Assembly (NCBI GenBank): GCA_038380435.1
Contig: JAWZYU010000013.1
Location: forward strand, 8,135,901 to 8,199,900
Source: Ryuthela nishihirai
Taxonomy: Eukaryota > Arthropoda > Arachnida > Araneae > Heptathelidae
Reading direction: 5' to 3'
DNA length: 64,000 bases
The position numbers were made by a program, and so were the translations under genes. The notes beneath the pieces were generated by a model that worked only from the letters and a program-made list of their open reading frames with translations, searched no databases and was not told the DNA's origin. Shown here one piece after another: positions 22,691-34,492 of the stretch (position 1 is its first letter; each line of letters begins with the position of its first letter).

Positions 22691-22951
22691 AAAGAAGTAT
22701 GCATGCCAAAAATGTAACTGAACTACCAAACTTCAACAATATACTGCTCAAAGTAGAAACAGCAACACCAAAAGGAATGGAAGTAGAGATATGTAAACCA
22801 CAGGAGGCAATCAACCATCGGAGATATGCAAATGATCAAAGTTCAGCAGCAAATGGGCATGTGACACTCAGCTGAGCTGTGGCCAAAGTGTGTCCAGATG
22901 AAATGTATAAACTGGACACCAGATGTTTTGGTAGAAAACAGTATGGTTACA

Positions 22952-23507
22952 GAATCCTCAAGCAGCAATGCACTATGGAGATCCAACCAGACTGCGCAAT
23001 TCAGTTCTCCAAACACGTGAGTGACAGCTGCTGCATTTGTCCACTGTAAGACAAATTCCAATGAGGGCCTGTTTGATATTGACCACCCACTGCATCCTAG
23101 GTCTCCCTCATTATGAGGCCTTTAGGCACACTCTTTATCAACCTATTTACTAATATAAAGCTATGTATACAGGCAACATTGACCATACCAATGCAGTCTC
23201 TCTCTGCAAAATATACTGTTGAAAGCAGGTTACTGACTCCTCTGCTTAACCACGTCATTACTTACAAGGTCAACCACTAAATACCCAAGATACTGTGCAA
23301 ACAACTAGAGTCAAAGCCATCAAGTTCCCTGTTCACAAAGTGGCCATGTTTCATTACCATAATTATCTATAGAAAAAACCAAACTACTGCTTAGCCTAAT
23401 TTTGCTCTTTAGACATATATACTTATCTTTACCTTATATATACTTAGAAGTCCCAACACCAATCCCTATTCTTCTGTTTATCTCATGTGGCACATCACCA
23501 GTAACTA
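22952..23507 (-). mobile_element. Old LINE, 3' part, left of a Tc1 insertion
   Basis: Starts at CCTCAAGCAGC (3' end of the LINE) and carries the C-terminal coding region with much decay, up to CATCACCAGTAACTA. The LINE resumes at 24705 after the Tc1. Confidence 0.82.
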
Positions 23508-24704
23508 CACTGAAGTGCCATTGAATTAGGAATAGGAGTCGTTATCCAAATTCAGTACTGCAAGTCCCACATTTGTGCACATGCATGGCTGAAACTCTGG
23601 TCATATATAGCTGTCAGCTTTAGTTTTCCCAAGCATTCGTCATGAGAAGCGTAATGGAAAAGGTGCAGGATTTAGATGTATCTGACAGAGGGCAGATCGT
23701 AGGTGCCCGATGGATGGGGTACTTGATCTTCAAAATTATCAACGAACTTGGTTTTCTCGTATGACAGTTTCAGAAGTGTTCCAGGAATATGAAAATTCCG
23801 GAAAAAAAAACATCCGGACAAACTGCGAAAGACAACCAGCCTTGAATGATCATGAGCTTCACCATCTGACCCACATCGTACGGGCTGATAGGGGCCAGAC
23901 ATTATCTGAAATCACATCCCATCTGAACAAGGGTTCCAGCTGAGGAATCAGTGCATGGACTGTGCAATGCTCACTTCATCATCTCGGCTTCCAGAGCCAC
24001 CGACCTACAAGAGTCCCACTTCTAATGGCACAACACCAGGGTCAATGCCTTGCATGGGCTAAAGAATATCGAAATTGGACCATCGAAAATTGGCAACAGA
24101 TAGCCAGGAGTGAAGAAATCCCAATTTAAACTTCATCACACTGATGGCAGACTGAGGGTACCCGTGAAGCCATGGATCCTGCATGTCAGGTCGGAACAGT
24201 ACAACCTGGTGGTAGCTCAGTGATGGCCTGGGGTGTCTTCAGTTAGATGTCTGTGGGACCTTTGTTACGTGTACCAATGACTCTCAATGCAGCCTGGTAA
24301 GTAGAACTCATGGCTGACCATTTACACCCATTTATGGCCATCATGCCTCCCAATGGAGATGGCATTTACCAACATCATCACACACATCGTATATCATCTC
24401 ACAGGTCCAGGTTGACTACTGCATGGTTGCAGGAGCATTCTGCTGACTTTTAAATAATGAATTGGCCACCTAGAAGCCCAGTTTTAAATCCCATCGAAAA
24501 TCTTTGGGATACCATCGAGCAGAGAGTTTGAGCCCATGTTCAATCAGCAATGACCTTGAGAGAATTGTGGACAGCTCTGGAAAATGCATGGGTCACCATA
24601 CCTGTGGAACATTTAAGCAAGCTAGTGGAGTCCTTGCCTATCAGGGTCAGAGAGGGTCCAACATGTTATTAGGTGGCTATCCCTAATTCAATGGCACTTC
24701 AGTA
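23508..24704 (+). mobile_element. Tc1-like DNA transposon nested in a LINE
   Basis: About 1.2 kb, with ends CACTGAAGTGCCATTGAATT and its near-perfect inverse, and TA on both sides. The host LINE reads continuously (CACCAGTAACTA|TTACATAGC) when the element is removed. Degraded transposase on the plus strand: LTDRGQIVGA and SEITSHLN (DNA-binding region, 23680-23940), then AWAKEYRNWTIENWQQIARS, and NWPPRSPVLNPIENLWDTIEQRV (end of the DDE domain, about 24465-24530). Several stops; the first catalytic Asp region reads SEEIPI after decay. Inactive. Confidence 0.9.
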
Positions 24705-25063
24705 TATTACATAGCTCCCAAGATAATTTAACTAAGATGCTTGCTCAAGAGTACAGCCATTCAAAGCAAATGAAGTACCATCTCTGACTGACCAAGTTTC
24801 ATCACTTTAGTTTTTTTTCCTGTTTATCACCAAACCTAAATTATTACCAGTCTCATCAGCAGGCCTAATGAAAGAATTCAACTCATCAACAGGCCTAATG
24901 AAAGATTTCATCTCATCTACATCATTAGCCAACAAGGTCAAATCATCTGCAAAACCTATATCAGAAATTTTAAAATCTTCCCTTTACAGTGAATTCCACA
25001 TAACATAATCAATAACCAAACTAAAGAGAATGAGAGACAAAATGCACACCTGTCTAACTCCAC
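24705..25063 (-). mobile_element. Old LINE, right of the Tc1 insertion
   Basis: Continues the LINE copy of 22952-23507: TTACATAGCTCCCAAGATAAT, then the VINREKTKV and YADD regions (decayed, with a short internal duplication of TCATCAACAGGCCTAATGAAAGA), ending at CTGTCTAACTCC where a younger LINE is inserted. Confidence 0.85.
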
Positions 25064-28000
25064 TCATCATCATCATCATCCTCCTCAAGCACCCATGGGC
25101 TACAGAGGTCCAACCAGACCGCGCAATTTAGTTCTCCAAGCAAGTCTATCCTGAGCTACATCTACTGCATCTGGCCACTGCACACCAATTCTAACAAGGT
25201 CTTGTTTGACATTCTCTGCCCACTGCATCCTAGGTCTCCCCCTCCTTCTGAGGCCTCTAGGCACACTGTTCATAACCCTATTCGCCAATCTATAATTATC
25301 CATACGGGCAACATGGCCAAACCAACGGAGTCTCTCTCTGCACAATATGCTGCTTAAAGGAGGTTGCAAACTCCTTCGCCTAACCTCATCATTAGTTACA
25401 AAGTTGAACCACCAAATGCCCAAAATACTGCGTAAGCATCTGGAATCAAAAGCATCTAGTTTCCTGTTATCTTGTTTACAAAGTGCCCAAGTTTCACTAT
25501 CATAACTAACCCTAGAAAGAACCAAACTATTATACAGTCTAATTTTAGTCTTTAGGTGTATATGCCTATTTCTCCACACTCTCCATAGATTCTTAAAAGT
25601 CCTGGCAGCAATCCCTATTTGACAGTTAATCTCATGTTGCACATCACCATTATCTGTTACATAGCTCCCAAGATAATTAAACTGTGACACCTGCTCAAGA
25701 CTGCAACCATTCAGATTAACTGAATCACAGCCTGCCTGACCAATATTCTATCAGTTTAGTTTTCTCTCTGTTTATAACCAAACCTACTCTAGCACCAGTC
25801 TCATCAACAGCTCAAATGAAAGAGTTCATCTCATCAACATCATTTGCCAAAAGGGCTAAATCATCAGCATAATCTAAATCATAAATTTTCGTATCTCCAG
25901 TCCATTTAAGGTCAAAATCTTTCCCTTGAAGTGAATTTTGCATAACATAATCAACAACCAAACTAAAGAGAAAAGGAGACAAAATGCACCCTTGTCAAAC
26001 ACAAGAAGTGATGCTAAACCTATTGCTACAAGACTTACCAACTCTCACACACAACTCAGTGTTATTATAGAGCGCTTTCATTATGTTAACTAACTTGTCT
26101 GGTATATTATATGATTTCACAATCAACCACAAATTATGACGATCAACAAAGTCGAAAGCCTTTCTGAAATCAATAAAGCTAGCAACCAAAGGTTTCGAAA
26201 CTCTAAACATTTCTCAAGAATCTGCCTAAGTGAAAATATCTGATCCACACATCCCCTACCACTTCTGAATCCACATTGCTCATCATGCAAATGACTGTCA
26301 ACCAGATTATTAATTCTATTAAGCACAATCATGGAAAGAACTTTACTTGGAACAGAGAGTAGGCTGATACCCCTATAGTTATCACAAGAACTGCAATCAC
26401 CTTTTTTGAAAATAGGAATAACAATAGCTCTGGTAAAATCCTTAGGAACCATGCCTTTATCATAAAAGATATTCAGAATTTCAGTCATCCAAGTGGTAAC
26501 CGAAACATTCCCAGCTCTAAGCATTTCTGTAGGAACTTATTCATCAACCCCTGGGGATTTATGAAGTTTAAGTTTAGAAACAGCCGAAAAAACTTCAGAT
26601 TGTGTTATAGGGCCAACATTAAAGCCACCAATGCATCTATCATCATTGCAAACAATGGGAGTAGAACTAACCACATTGTTTAGAACATCACTGAAATGCT
26701 AAGTCCACCTAGCCATGACAGAATCCTCTCCTTTTATAACCTTCCCTTGTTTATCCTGCAATCCTTGTATGCTTGTCCGTTTTCTACCACATAAAACATT
26801 AACTATCTGGTACAGCTCTCTGCTGTTGTGCTGTCTAACTACTTCCTCAGCTTTGTCAGCCAAACCATCAAGCCAAAGATTCTTATCAGCAGCTAACTGA
26901 TCTTTTACATGTGTATTAAGTTCTCTGTAATGCTTTCTATTAGGACTAGTAGGGTATTGATTAAGAACATTCCTGCAGTTCTTTCTTTCCGAAATAAGCT
27001 CAAGTGCCTTATCACTCAGATAATTCCGCCTCTTCTGCTCCTTTTTTCCTAAAAGAGTACTGTTAGTGTCCAAAAAAGCCTGTTTAAAATGATCCCATTC
27101 TTCCTCAACTTCAGCAGTAAGCATACCATGACTGTCATAATGACTAAGTAACCTATCATGGTAAGCTTTGGCTATAACTGGGTCTTTCAGAACTTCAGTA
27201 TTAAAAGCAATTTTTTTAACCCTAGCACAACACTTTTTTTAAGTTTAAGTTGCAAGACACTTTTAACAAGATAATGGTCAGATCCAATTTCAGCTCCCCT
27301 ATATGACCTGGTATTCCTAACAGAACTAGCCCATTTGCTGTTAATTAATATATAATCAATCATATTCTTATGCAGCCCATCGGGTGAAACCCATGTGTAC
27401 TTATGTATGTCGCAGTACTTGTAATAAGTGTTAGTTATTCTGAATCCATTGAGTTTACTTACCTGTAGGAGACACTGCCCATTGCCATTGCAGCTACCAA
27501 TACCAAAAGGGCCTATTACTCCTCCCCAAAGGTCAGAGTCAGTACCAACTTTGGCATTGAAGTCACCTAGAACAAGGGTAATATCTCCTTTCTTGACAGA
27601 ATTCAAAATATCCTGAAGTTGTTCATAAAACCTATCCTTCTCATCCTCATCGGCATCCTCAGTGGGGCATAACAGCAGATAACATTCAAGTCTTTAATGC
27701 TTGTCTGAAATTTTGCTGTAAGAAACCTTTCGTGAATGCACTCATATCCTAGAAAAGAATCACTAGTGTGTCTGCTGAGAAGCAGACCCATGTCTTGGTG
27801 ATGCTTATTGTCGTCCCTCCCTGAAAGAGAAATTTGAGATTATTTTTAAGAATCTGACCTTTATCTGTCCATCTGGTCTCTTGCAAGCTGAGAATATCTA
27901 AATTATAATGGTGGAATTCTTGTGTGAGGACATCAAGAGAAAAAGCTCTGTGCAGAGTCCTCACATTCCAACTACCTATGGAGAGAAAATGGTTAGTGAG

Positions 28001-28235
28001 ATGTTTAAAGAAACTATGTTTATTGAGAGAGGGAATGCCGACAATATCAAACAGCCCGCTAATCGCAGACATAGGGCAAAGACCTGTTCCCCCACCACAA
28101 AAGGCTGAAGCCATCTACACTGGAAGACTTCCTCCAATGTAGAATTTGACGATGCCAATAGAAGCAAAGAGTTCAGGTGCCTGCGATGACCTCTGCTCAG
28201 GATTATCCACCAGCTGATAAACATATCCTGTGCAA
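25064..28235 (-). mobile_element. RTE-like LINE copy nested in an older LINE
   Basis: Near full length but broken into many frames. From the 5' side: endonuclease N-terminus 28114-27749, second half 27606-27187 (VLGDFNAKVG, GSDHYLVKS), pre-RT region 27124-26699, RT 26524-25995 (MLRAGNVSV, IPIFKKGDCSSCDNYRG) and C-terminus 25690-25100 (LRWFGHVARMDNYRLANRV, RRRGRPRMQW, ending GLVGPL). The endonuclease junction near 27650 lacks one base relative to intact copies. The 3' end is a CATCATCATCATCATC tail at 25066. The older LINE resumes to the right. Confidence 0.9.
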
Positions 28236-28965
28236 TAACTAACACTAACCTGTCAGAAGTTACCTGTGCAATAACATACACTAACCTGTCAGAAGTTCCA
28301 TATGATCGAACTATCAATCACAAATTATGTCGATCAACAAAGTCAAATGCCTTTTTGAAATCTACAAAGCTAGTAACCACAGGTTTCTGAAATTCTAAAC
28401 ACTTCTCAAGTATCTGCCTAAGTGAAAATATTTGATCAATACATCCCCTACCACTTCTAAATCCACACTGTTCATCACACAGCCTCCATCAACCAAATTC
28501 TTAATTCTATTAATTATAATCATGCAAAGAACTTTACCTGGAACAGAAAGTAAACTAATTCCCCTATAATTATCACAAGAACTGTGATCACCTTTTTTAA
28601 AAATAGAGATAATAATAGCTCTAGTAAAATCCTTAGGAACAACACCTTTATTGAAAAAGATATTCAAAATTTCAATCAGCCATGTGATAAAAACATTCCC
28701 AGCTCTAAGGATTTCAGTAGTAATTTCATCTATCCCTAAGGATTTATGTACTTTAAGTTTAGAGATAACCAAAATAACTTCAGACGTGACATAGAGACAA
28801 CTTTAAAGCCAGTAATACACCTATTCAAATTACAAACAATGGAAATATAACTAACCACGTTTTTTAGAACATTCCTGAAATATACGGCCACCTTACTATG
28901 AGAGAATCCTCACCTTCAATAACCTTACCATATTTATTTCTCAATCCCAGTTATAGTCCGTCCAT
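28236..28965 (-). mobile_element. Old LINE, continuation right of the nested LINE
   Basis: A 36-bp unit (TGTGCAATAAC ... CTGTCAGAAGTT) appears twice at 28231-28303 and then leads into RT coding text (SYGTSDRLV-like, VDFKKAFDFVDRH-like, PIFKKGDHSSCDNYRG at about 28590), in order with the old LINE segment that ended at 25063. ORF 28772-28395 (125 codons) is its longest open stretch. From 28966 to 29779 nothing is recognised, apart from a GC-richer patch at 28970-29170. Confidence 0.78.
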
Positions 28966-29779
28966 CGGAACTTGGCAGTTGGAGAAAATGGACTTTCCCA
29001 GTTTAAGGGGAGACAAGCTTAAGTATATATGGTGTCAGTGGGCTGACCTCAGCACTGTGGGGCCTAGTGTTAATTGCCTTGTGATTTGTCACTGGGTAAT
29101 CCTCTGTGGGGATTGGGTGTGGTTAATGATGAGAGGCAAGAGGCAGTTTGGGTAGAATGAAATGCAGTCACTGCTTGTTCCATACAAATGTGCACTGTTC
29201 ATTTATTTTCAGGTTTCACTGTTCTTATTAGCTATAATCAAAGCCTTCAAGAAGATACATTCATAATTTAATACTGGAATATTTTCCAAAACTCAACATG
29301 TACTTTGATAATATTGACAACAAGCTATATAACAAAAATACCATCTGGATAAAAAAAATTTTTTTGGAGAGTTTCAAGTAATCAGATGGAGTCAGAATGA
29401 ATAGAAACATCAATCCAGTATAATTTTTTTTTTGCTTTTTTTCTTCCATTTTATTAGTCTTTCAAAACGTTATGGATAATATATATAAATATACCATATT
29501 TCGACCATTTTTTTTTATTTTTATCAAAGTTATTAATCTTTATAAAGAAGGGGCTCAGGCTCCCTTGTCTCTCCCCTCTTATATAACAGAAAAAAATGCA
29601 GTAGAGGAAAAGGAAATTCCAAGTTACAATATTTTTTTAAAATTTTAAAGCTTTTGCATGTTTTATATGGATGGGCATGTTAACCAGCAATTGCATTATT
29701 TGGAATTGTTTATTTTTCCCATTCATTCTGAATAATCAAAAATCTACTGGAAATGGAAGCTGCAGTGCCTCCCCACTCA

Positions 29780-29990
29780 TAAAACTTTGTCTCCTCTGCT
29801 CCTGTTTACCAAAAAGTACTGTTAATTTCAAGAAAAGACTGTTTAAACTGATACCATTCTTCCTCAACTTCAATAGTAAGTAAACCATGGTTGTTATAGC
29901 AACCAAGTGACCTATCATAGTAAATTTGGCTCTAAATAGGTCTTGCAAAGCTTCAGTGTTAAAGGCAATTTTTTAACCACAACAATCAAA
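29780..29990 (-). mobile_element. Small LINE fragment (pre-RT region)
   Basis: Plus-strand text CTCCTCTGCTCCTGTTTACC ... TTCAAGAAAAGACTGTTTAAA ... AAACCATGGTTGTTATAG matches the LINE just after the endonuclease. Possibly the last piece of the old LINE at 22952-28965, with an insertion or deletion between. From 29991 to 30534 only AT-rich sequence. Confidence 0.75.
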
Positions 29991-30534
29991 ATAAATCTAG
30001 AGAAAAAAAATGAAGGTTTAATTACAAAAGTTTATAAAATCATAAGCAAACAAATGAAAATGATATCCAGAGCTGCCAATCTTGCACAACAAAAAAATAC
30101 GATTTGGAAGAATAAAAATTGGAGGAAATTGGAGCACTGTAGTTCTGCAGTTTATAGTGGTCAAGTGCCATTTCTTTAATGCAATGCAATAATGCATTAC
30201 ATCTTGACGGAATGCTCGACTTTCAAACTCCTAGCAGTGACGGGAAAATTTAATTCTTCCAGAATTATACAAAGTTTCTCAAAATTACTTCCGTAAAAAA
30301 AAAACCCCACTAAATATGCAATTGAAACTAATGAAAAATGCATTTCAATATCATATTAGAAAGAATATTAAACTTCTTGGAAAATTCTACAAATAATAAC
30401 CTAAACAATTGTATTACTAGCAGTGAGAATATAATCTACTGAGCCAAGAATATAATCATAAAACACACAATACTAGGCACAGAATTTTGTTTCGCAAATA
30501 AAAAGAAAACCACCAGAAGTAACGGTGTCTAAGG

Positions 30535-30805
30535 CTTGGTTTGGTATGTTTTACCTCTGAGCGGCACTTTTTTTGCACTCAATGGGCTAAATGGCCAGGT
30601 CACATGGCCCCGAAGGCTCAGAGAAGGTTGGGGGAGGGGACCCACTGGAACAGCTGTTGGGAGACAGATGGTAGCCTCCCGTCAAGGCCATCAAGCGTGT
30701 TCTTTAACGTGCACAGGGAATGGCTCTCCCACACACGGAGCCATGGCTTAACGTCCCATCCGACGGACGGCGGCCTTTCCAAGCCCATCGGTGTCCCCTA
30801 CAGGT
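30535..30805 (-). repeat. SINE family C, best-preserved core
   Basis: Minus strand: GGATGGGACGTTAAGCCATG, GTGTGTGGGAGAGCC, GTGCACGTTAAAGAAC, ATGGCCTTGACGGGAGGC, GGGTCCCCTCCCCC. It is GC-rich against its surroundings and the least decayed copy here; the tRNA head is missing. From 30806 to 31194 nothing is recognised. Confidence 0.78.
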
Positions 30806-31194
30806 GTCTAAAGCATATTTTCCTAACTGTGCATATCGTTATACAATGAATGTCAGTCAGTACCATCTGAAGTTACTTGTTTCAACAGCCTATTGTCACT
30901 AACAGAATCGTCCATTCCATAATTTAAAATTATTTGGAAAAATCAAAAATCTCATCGGAGATGGCTATTCTAACAAGTGCATATTGCTAAACAATGAATT
31001 GCCATTCTGCAATTTAAGAAATCCCCAATGAATTACCGAAGACAACCATTTCAACTTGAACATACTTGTTGAACAATGAACCGCCTTCCGCCCTTTCTAC
31101 CTAACCCTCAGAAAACACTAATCTTATAAGGCCTAAAAACTAAAATTGTAAACAATTTACCACCGATCAGAAGTATACAAAAATCCCCAGGAAC

Positions 31195-34100
31195 AACATC
31201 ATCATCCTCAAGCAGCCATGGGCTACGGAGGTCCAAGCAGACCATGCAGTTTAATTCTCCAAGCATATCTGTCCTGAGCTACATCTGCTACATCCGGCCA
31301 CTGCACACCAATTCTAACAAGGTCCTGTTTGACATTGTCTGCCCACCGCATCCTAGGTCTCCCCCTCCTTTTGAGGCCTCTAGGCACACTGTTCATAACC
31401 CTATTCGCCAATCTATAATTATCCATACGGGCAACATGGCCAAACCAACGGAGTCTCTCTCTGCACAATATGCTGCTTAAAGGAGGTTGAAGACTCCTTT
31501 GCCTAACCTCATCATTAGTACAAAATTAAACCACCTAATAACCAAGATACTGCGTAAGCATCTAGTTTCCTGTTATCTTGTTTACACAGCGCCGAAGTTT
31601 CACTACCATAACTAACCCTAGAAAGAACCAAACTATTATACAGTCTAATTTTAGTCTTTAGGTGTATACGCCTATTTCTCCACAATCTCCATAGATTCTT
31701 AAAAGTCCCGGCAGCAATCCCTATTCGTCTGTTAATCTCATGCCACACATCACCAGTATCTGTTACATAGCTCCCAAGGTAATTAAACTGTGACACTTGC
31801 TCAAGATTGCAACCATTCAGATGAACTGAATCACAACCTGCCTGACCAATTTTCATCACTTTAGTTTTCTCTCTGTTTATAACCAAACCTACTCTACTAT
31901 TAGTTTCATCAACAGCTCGAATGAAAGAGCCCATCTCATCAACATCATTTGCCAAAAGGGCTAAATCATCAGCATAATCTAAATCAGAAATTTTCGTATC
32001 TCCAGCCCATTTAAAGCCAAAATTTTTCCCTTGAAGTGAATTTCACATAACATAATCAACAACCAAACTAAAGAGAAAAGGAGACAAAATGCACCCTTGT
32101 CGAACACCAGAAGTGATGCTAAACCTATTGCTACAAGACTTACCAACTCTCACACACAACTCAGTGTTATTATAGAGCGCTTTCATTATGTTAACTAACT
32201 TGTCTGGTATATGATTTCACATCAACCACAAATTATGACGATCAACAGAGTTGAAAGCCTTTTTGAAATCAACAAAGCTAGCAACCAAAGGTTTCTGAAA
32301 CTCTAAACATTTCTCAAGAACCTGCCAAAGTGAAAATATCTGATCTATACATCCCCTACCACTTCTGAATCCACATTGCTCATCACGCAATTGCCTGTCA
32401 ACCAGATTCTTAATTCTATTAAGCACAATCATGGAAAGAACTTTACCTGGAACAGAGAGTAGGCTGATACCCCTATAGTTATCACAAGAACTGCGATCAC
32501 ATTTTTTGAAAATAGGGACAACAATAGCTCTGGTAAAATCCTTAGGAACCATGCCTTTATCATAAAAGATATTCAGAATTTCAGTTATCCAAGTGGTCAC
32601 CAAAACATTCCCAGCTCTAAGCATTTCCGTAGTAATTTCACCTACCCCTGAGGATTTATGTAGTTTAAGTTTAGAAATAGCCAAAATAACTTCAGATTGT
32701 GTTATAGGGCCAACATTAAAGCCACCAATGCATCTATCGTCATTGCAAACAATGGGAATAGAACTAACCGCATTGTTTAGAATATCACTGAAATGCTAAG
32801 CCCACCTAGCCATGACAGAATCCTCTCCTTTTATAACCTTCCCTTGTTTATCCTGCAATCCTTGTATGCTTCTCCGTTTTCTACCACATAAAACATTAAC
32901 TATCTGGTACAGCTCTCTGCTGTTGTGCTGCCTAACTGCTTCCTCAGCTTTGTCAGCCAAGCCATCAAGCCAAAGATTCTTATCAGTAGCTAACTGATCC
33001 TTTACATGTTTATTAAGCTCTCTGTAATCCTTTCTATTAGGACTAGTAGGGTACTGATTAAGGACATTCCTGCAGTTCCTTCTTTCTGAAATAAGCTCAA
33101 GTGCCTTATCACTCAAATAATTCTACCTCCTATGCTCCTTTTTTCTTAAAAGAGTACTGTTAGTTTCCAAAAATGCCTGTTTAAAACGGCCCCATCCTTC
33201 CTCAACTTCAGTAGTAAGCAAACCATGACTGTCATAATGATTAAGTAACCTATCATGGTAAGCTTTAGCTATAACTGGGTCTTTCAGAGCTTCAGTATTA
33301 AAAGTAAATTTTTTAACTTTAGCACACTTTTTAAGTTTAAGTTGCAAGACACTTTTAACAAGGTAATGGTCAGATCCAATTTCAGCTCTCCTATATGCCC
33401 TGGTATTCCTAACAGAACTAGCCCATTTGCTGTTAATTAATATATAATCAATCATATTCCTATGCAGCCCATCAGGTGAAACCCATGTGTACTTATGTAT
33501 GTCGCGGTGTTTGTAATATGTGTTAGTTATTCTGAAACCATTGAGTTTACTTACCTGTAGGAGACATTGCCCATTGCCATTGCAGCTACCAATACCAAAA
33601 GGGCCTATCACCCCTCCCCAAAGATCAGAGTCACTACCAACTTTGGCATTGAAGTCACCAAGAACAAGGGTAATATCTCCTTTCTTGACAGAATTCAAAA
33701 TATCCTGAAGTTGTCCGTAAAACCTACATAACAGCAGATAACATTCAAGTCTTTAATGCTTGTCTGAAATTTTGCTGTAAGAAACCTTTCATTAATGCAC
33801 TCATATCCCAGAAGAGCATCACTAGCATGTCTGCTGAGAAGCAGACCCACGCCTTGGTGATGTTTATTATAGTTCCTCCCTGAAAAGATAAATTTAAAAT
33901 TATTTTTAAGAATCTGACCTTTTTCTGTCCACCTGGTCTCTTGCAAGCCAAGAATATCTAAATTATAACGGTGGAATTCTTGTGTGAGGACATCAAGAGA
34001 AATAGCTCTGTGCAGAGTCCTCACATTCCAACTACCTATGGAAAGAAAATGGTTAGTGGGATGTTTAAAGAAACTATGTTTATTGAGAGAGGGAATGCCG

Positions 34101-34483
34101 ACAATATCGAACAGTCCCCTAATCGCAGACATGGGGCAAAGACCTGTTCCCCCACCACTAAAGGCTGAAGCCATCTACACTGGAAGACTTCCTCCATCCC
34201 CCACCACTGAAGGCTGAAGCGATCTACACTGGAAGACGTCCTCCAATGTAGAATTTGACGATGCCAATAGAAGCAAAGAGTTCAGGTGCCTGCAATGACC
34301 TCTGCTCAGGATTATCCACTAGCTGATAAACATATCCTGTGAATCTATTCACTTGCGGCTGTCAACCCACAAACAAACAGAAAACACAGTGAAAGATTTT
34401 CCCTCCACAAAAGCCCACTAGTGCAGCAAAATCAGGATCCATAATCCAGCTCAGGGCCATAATTCTGTTCAGGTTGGTATACA
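31195..34483 (-). mobile_element. RTE-like LINE copy (near full length, broken)
   Basis: 3' tail ATCATCATC at 31198. C-terminus 31468-31223 (RLRWFGHVARMDNYRLANRV, GRPRMRWADN, ending GLLGPP), RT 31955-32684 in pieces (CDNYRGISLLSVPGKV, VDFKKAFNSVDRHNLW with the catalytic Asp kept), pre-RT 33116-32796, endonuclease 33698-33123 and 34174-33695. Carries the 34-nt deletion in the endonuclease (near 33723). A roughly 50-bp unit containing AAGGCTGAAG-C-ATCTACACTGG is tandemly duplicated at 34150-34240. The 5' UTR is cut by a Tc1 inserted at 34491. Confidence 0.92.
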
Positions 34484-34492
34484 TGGTCATTA

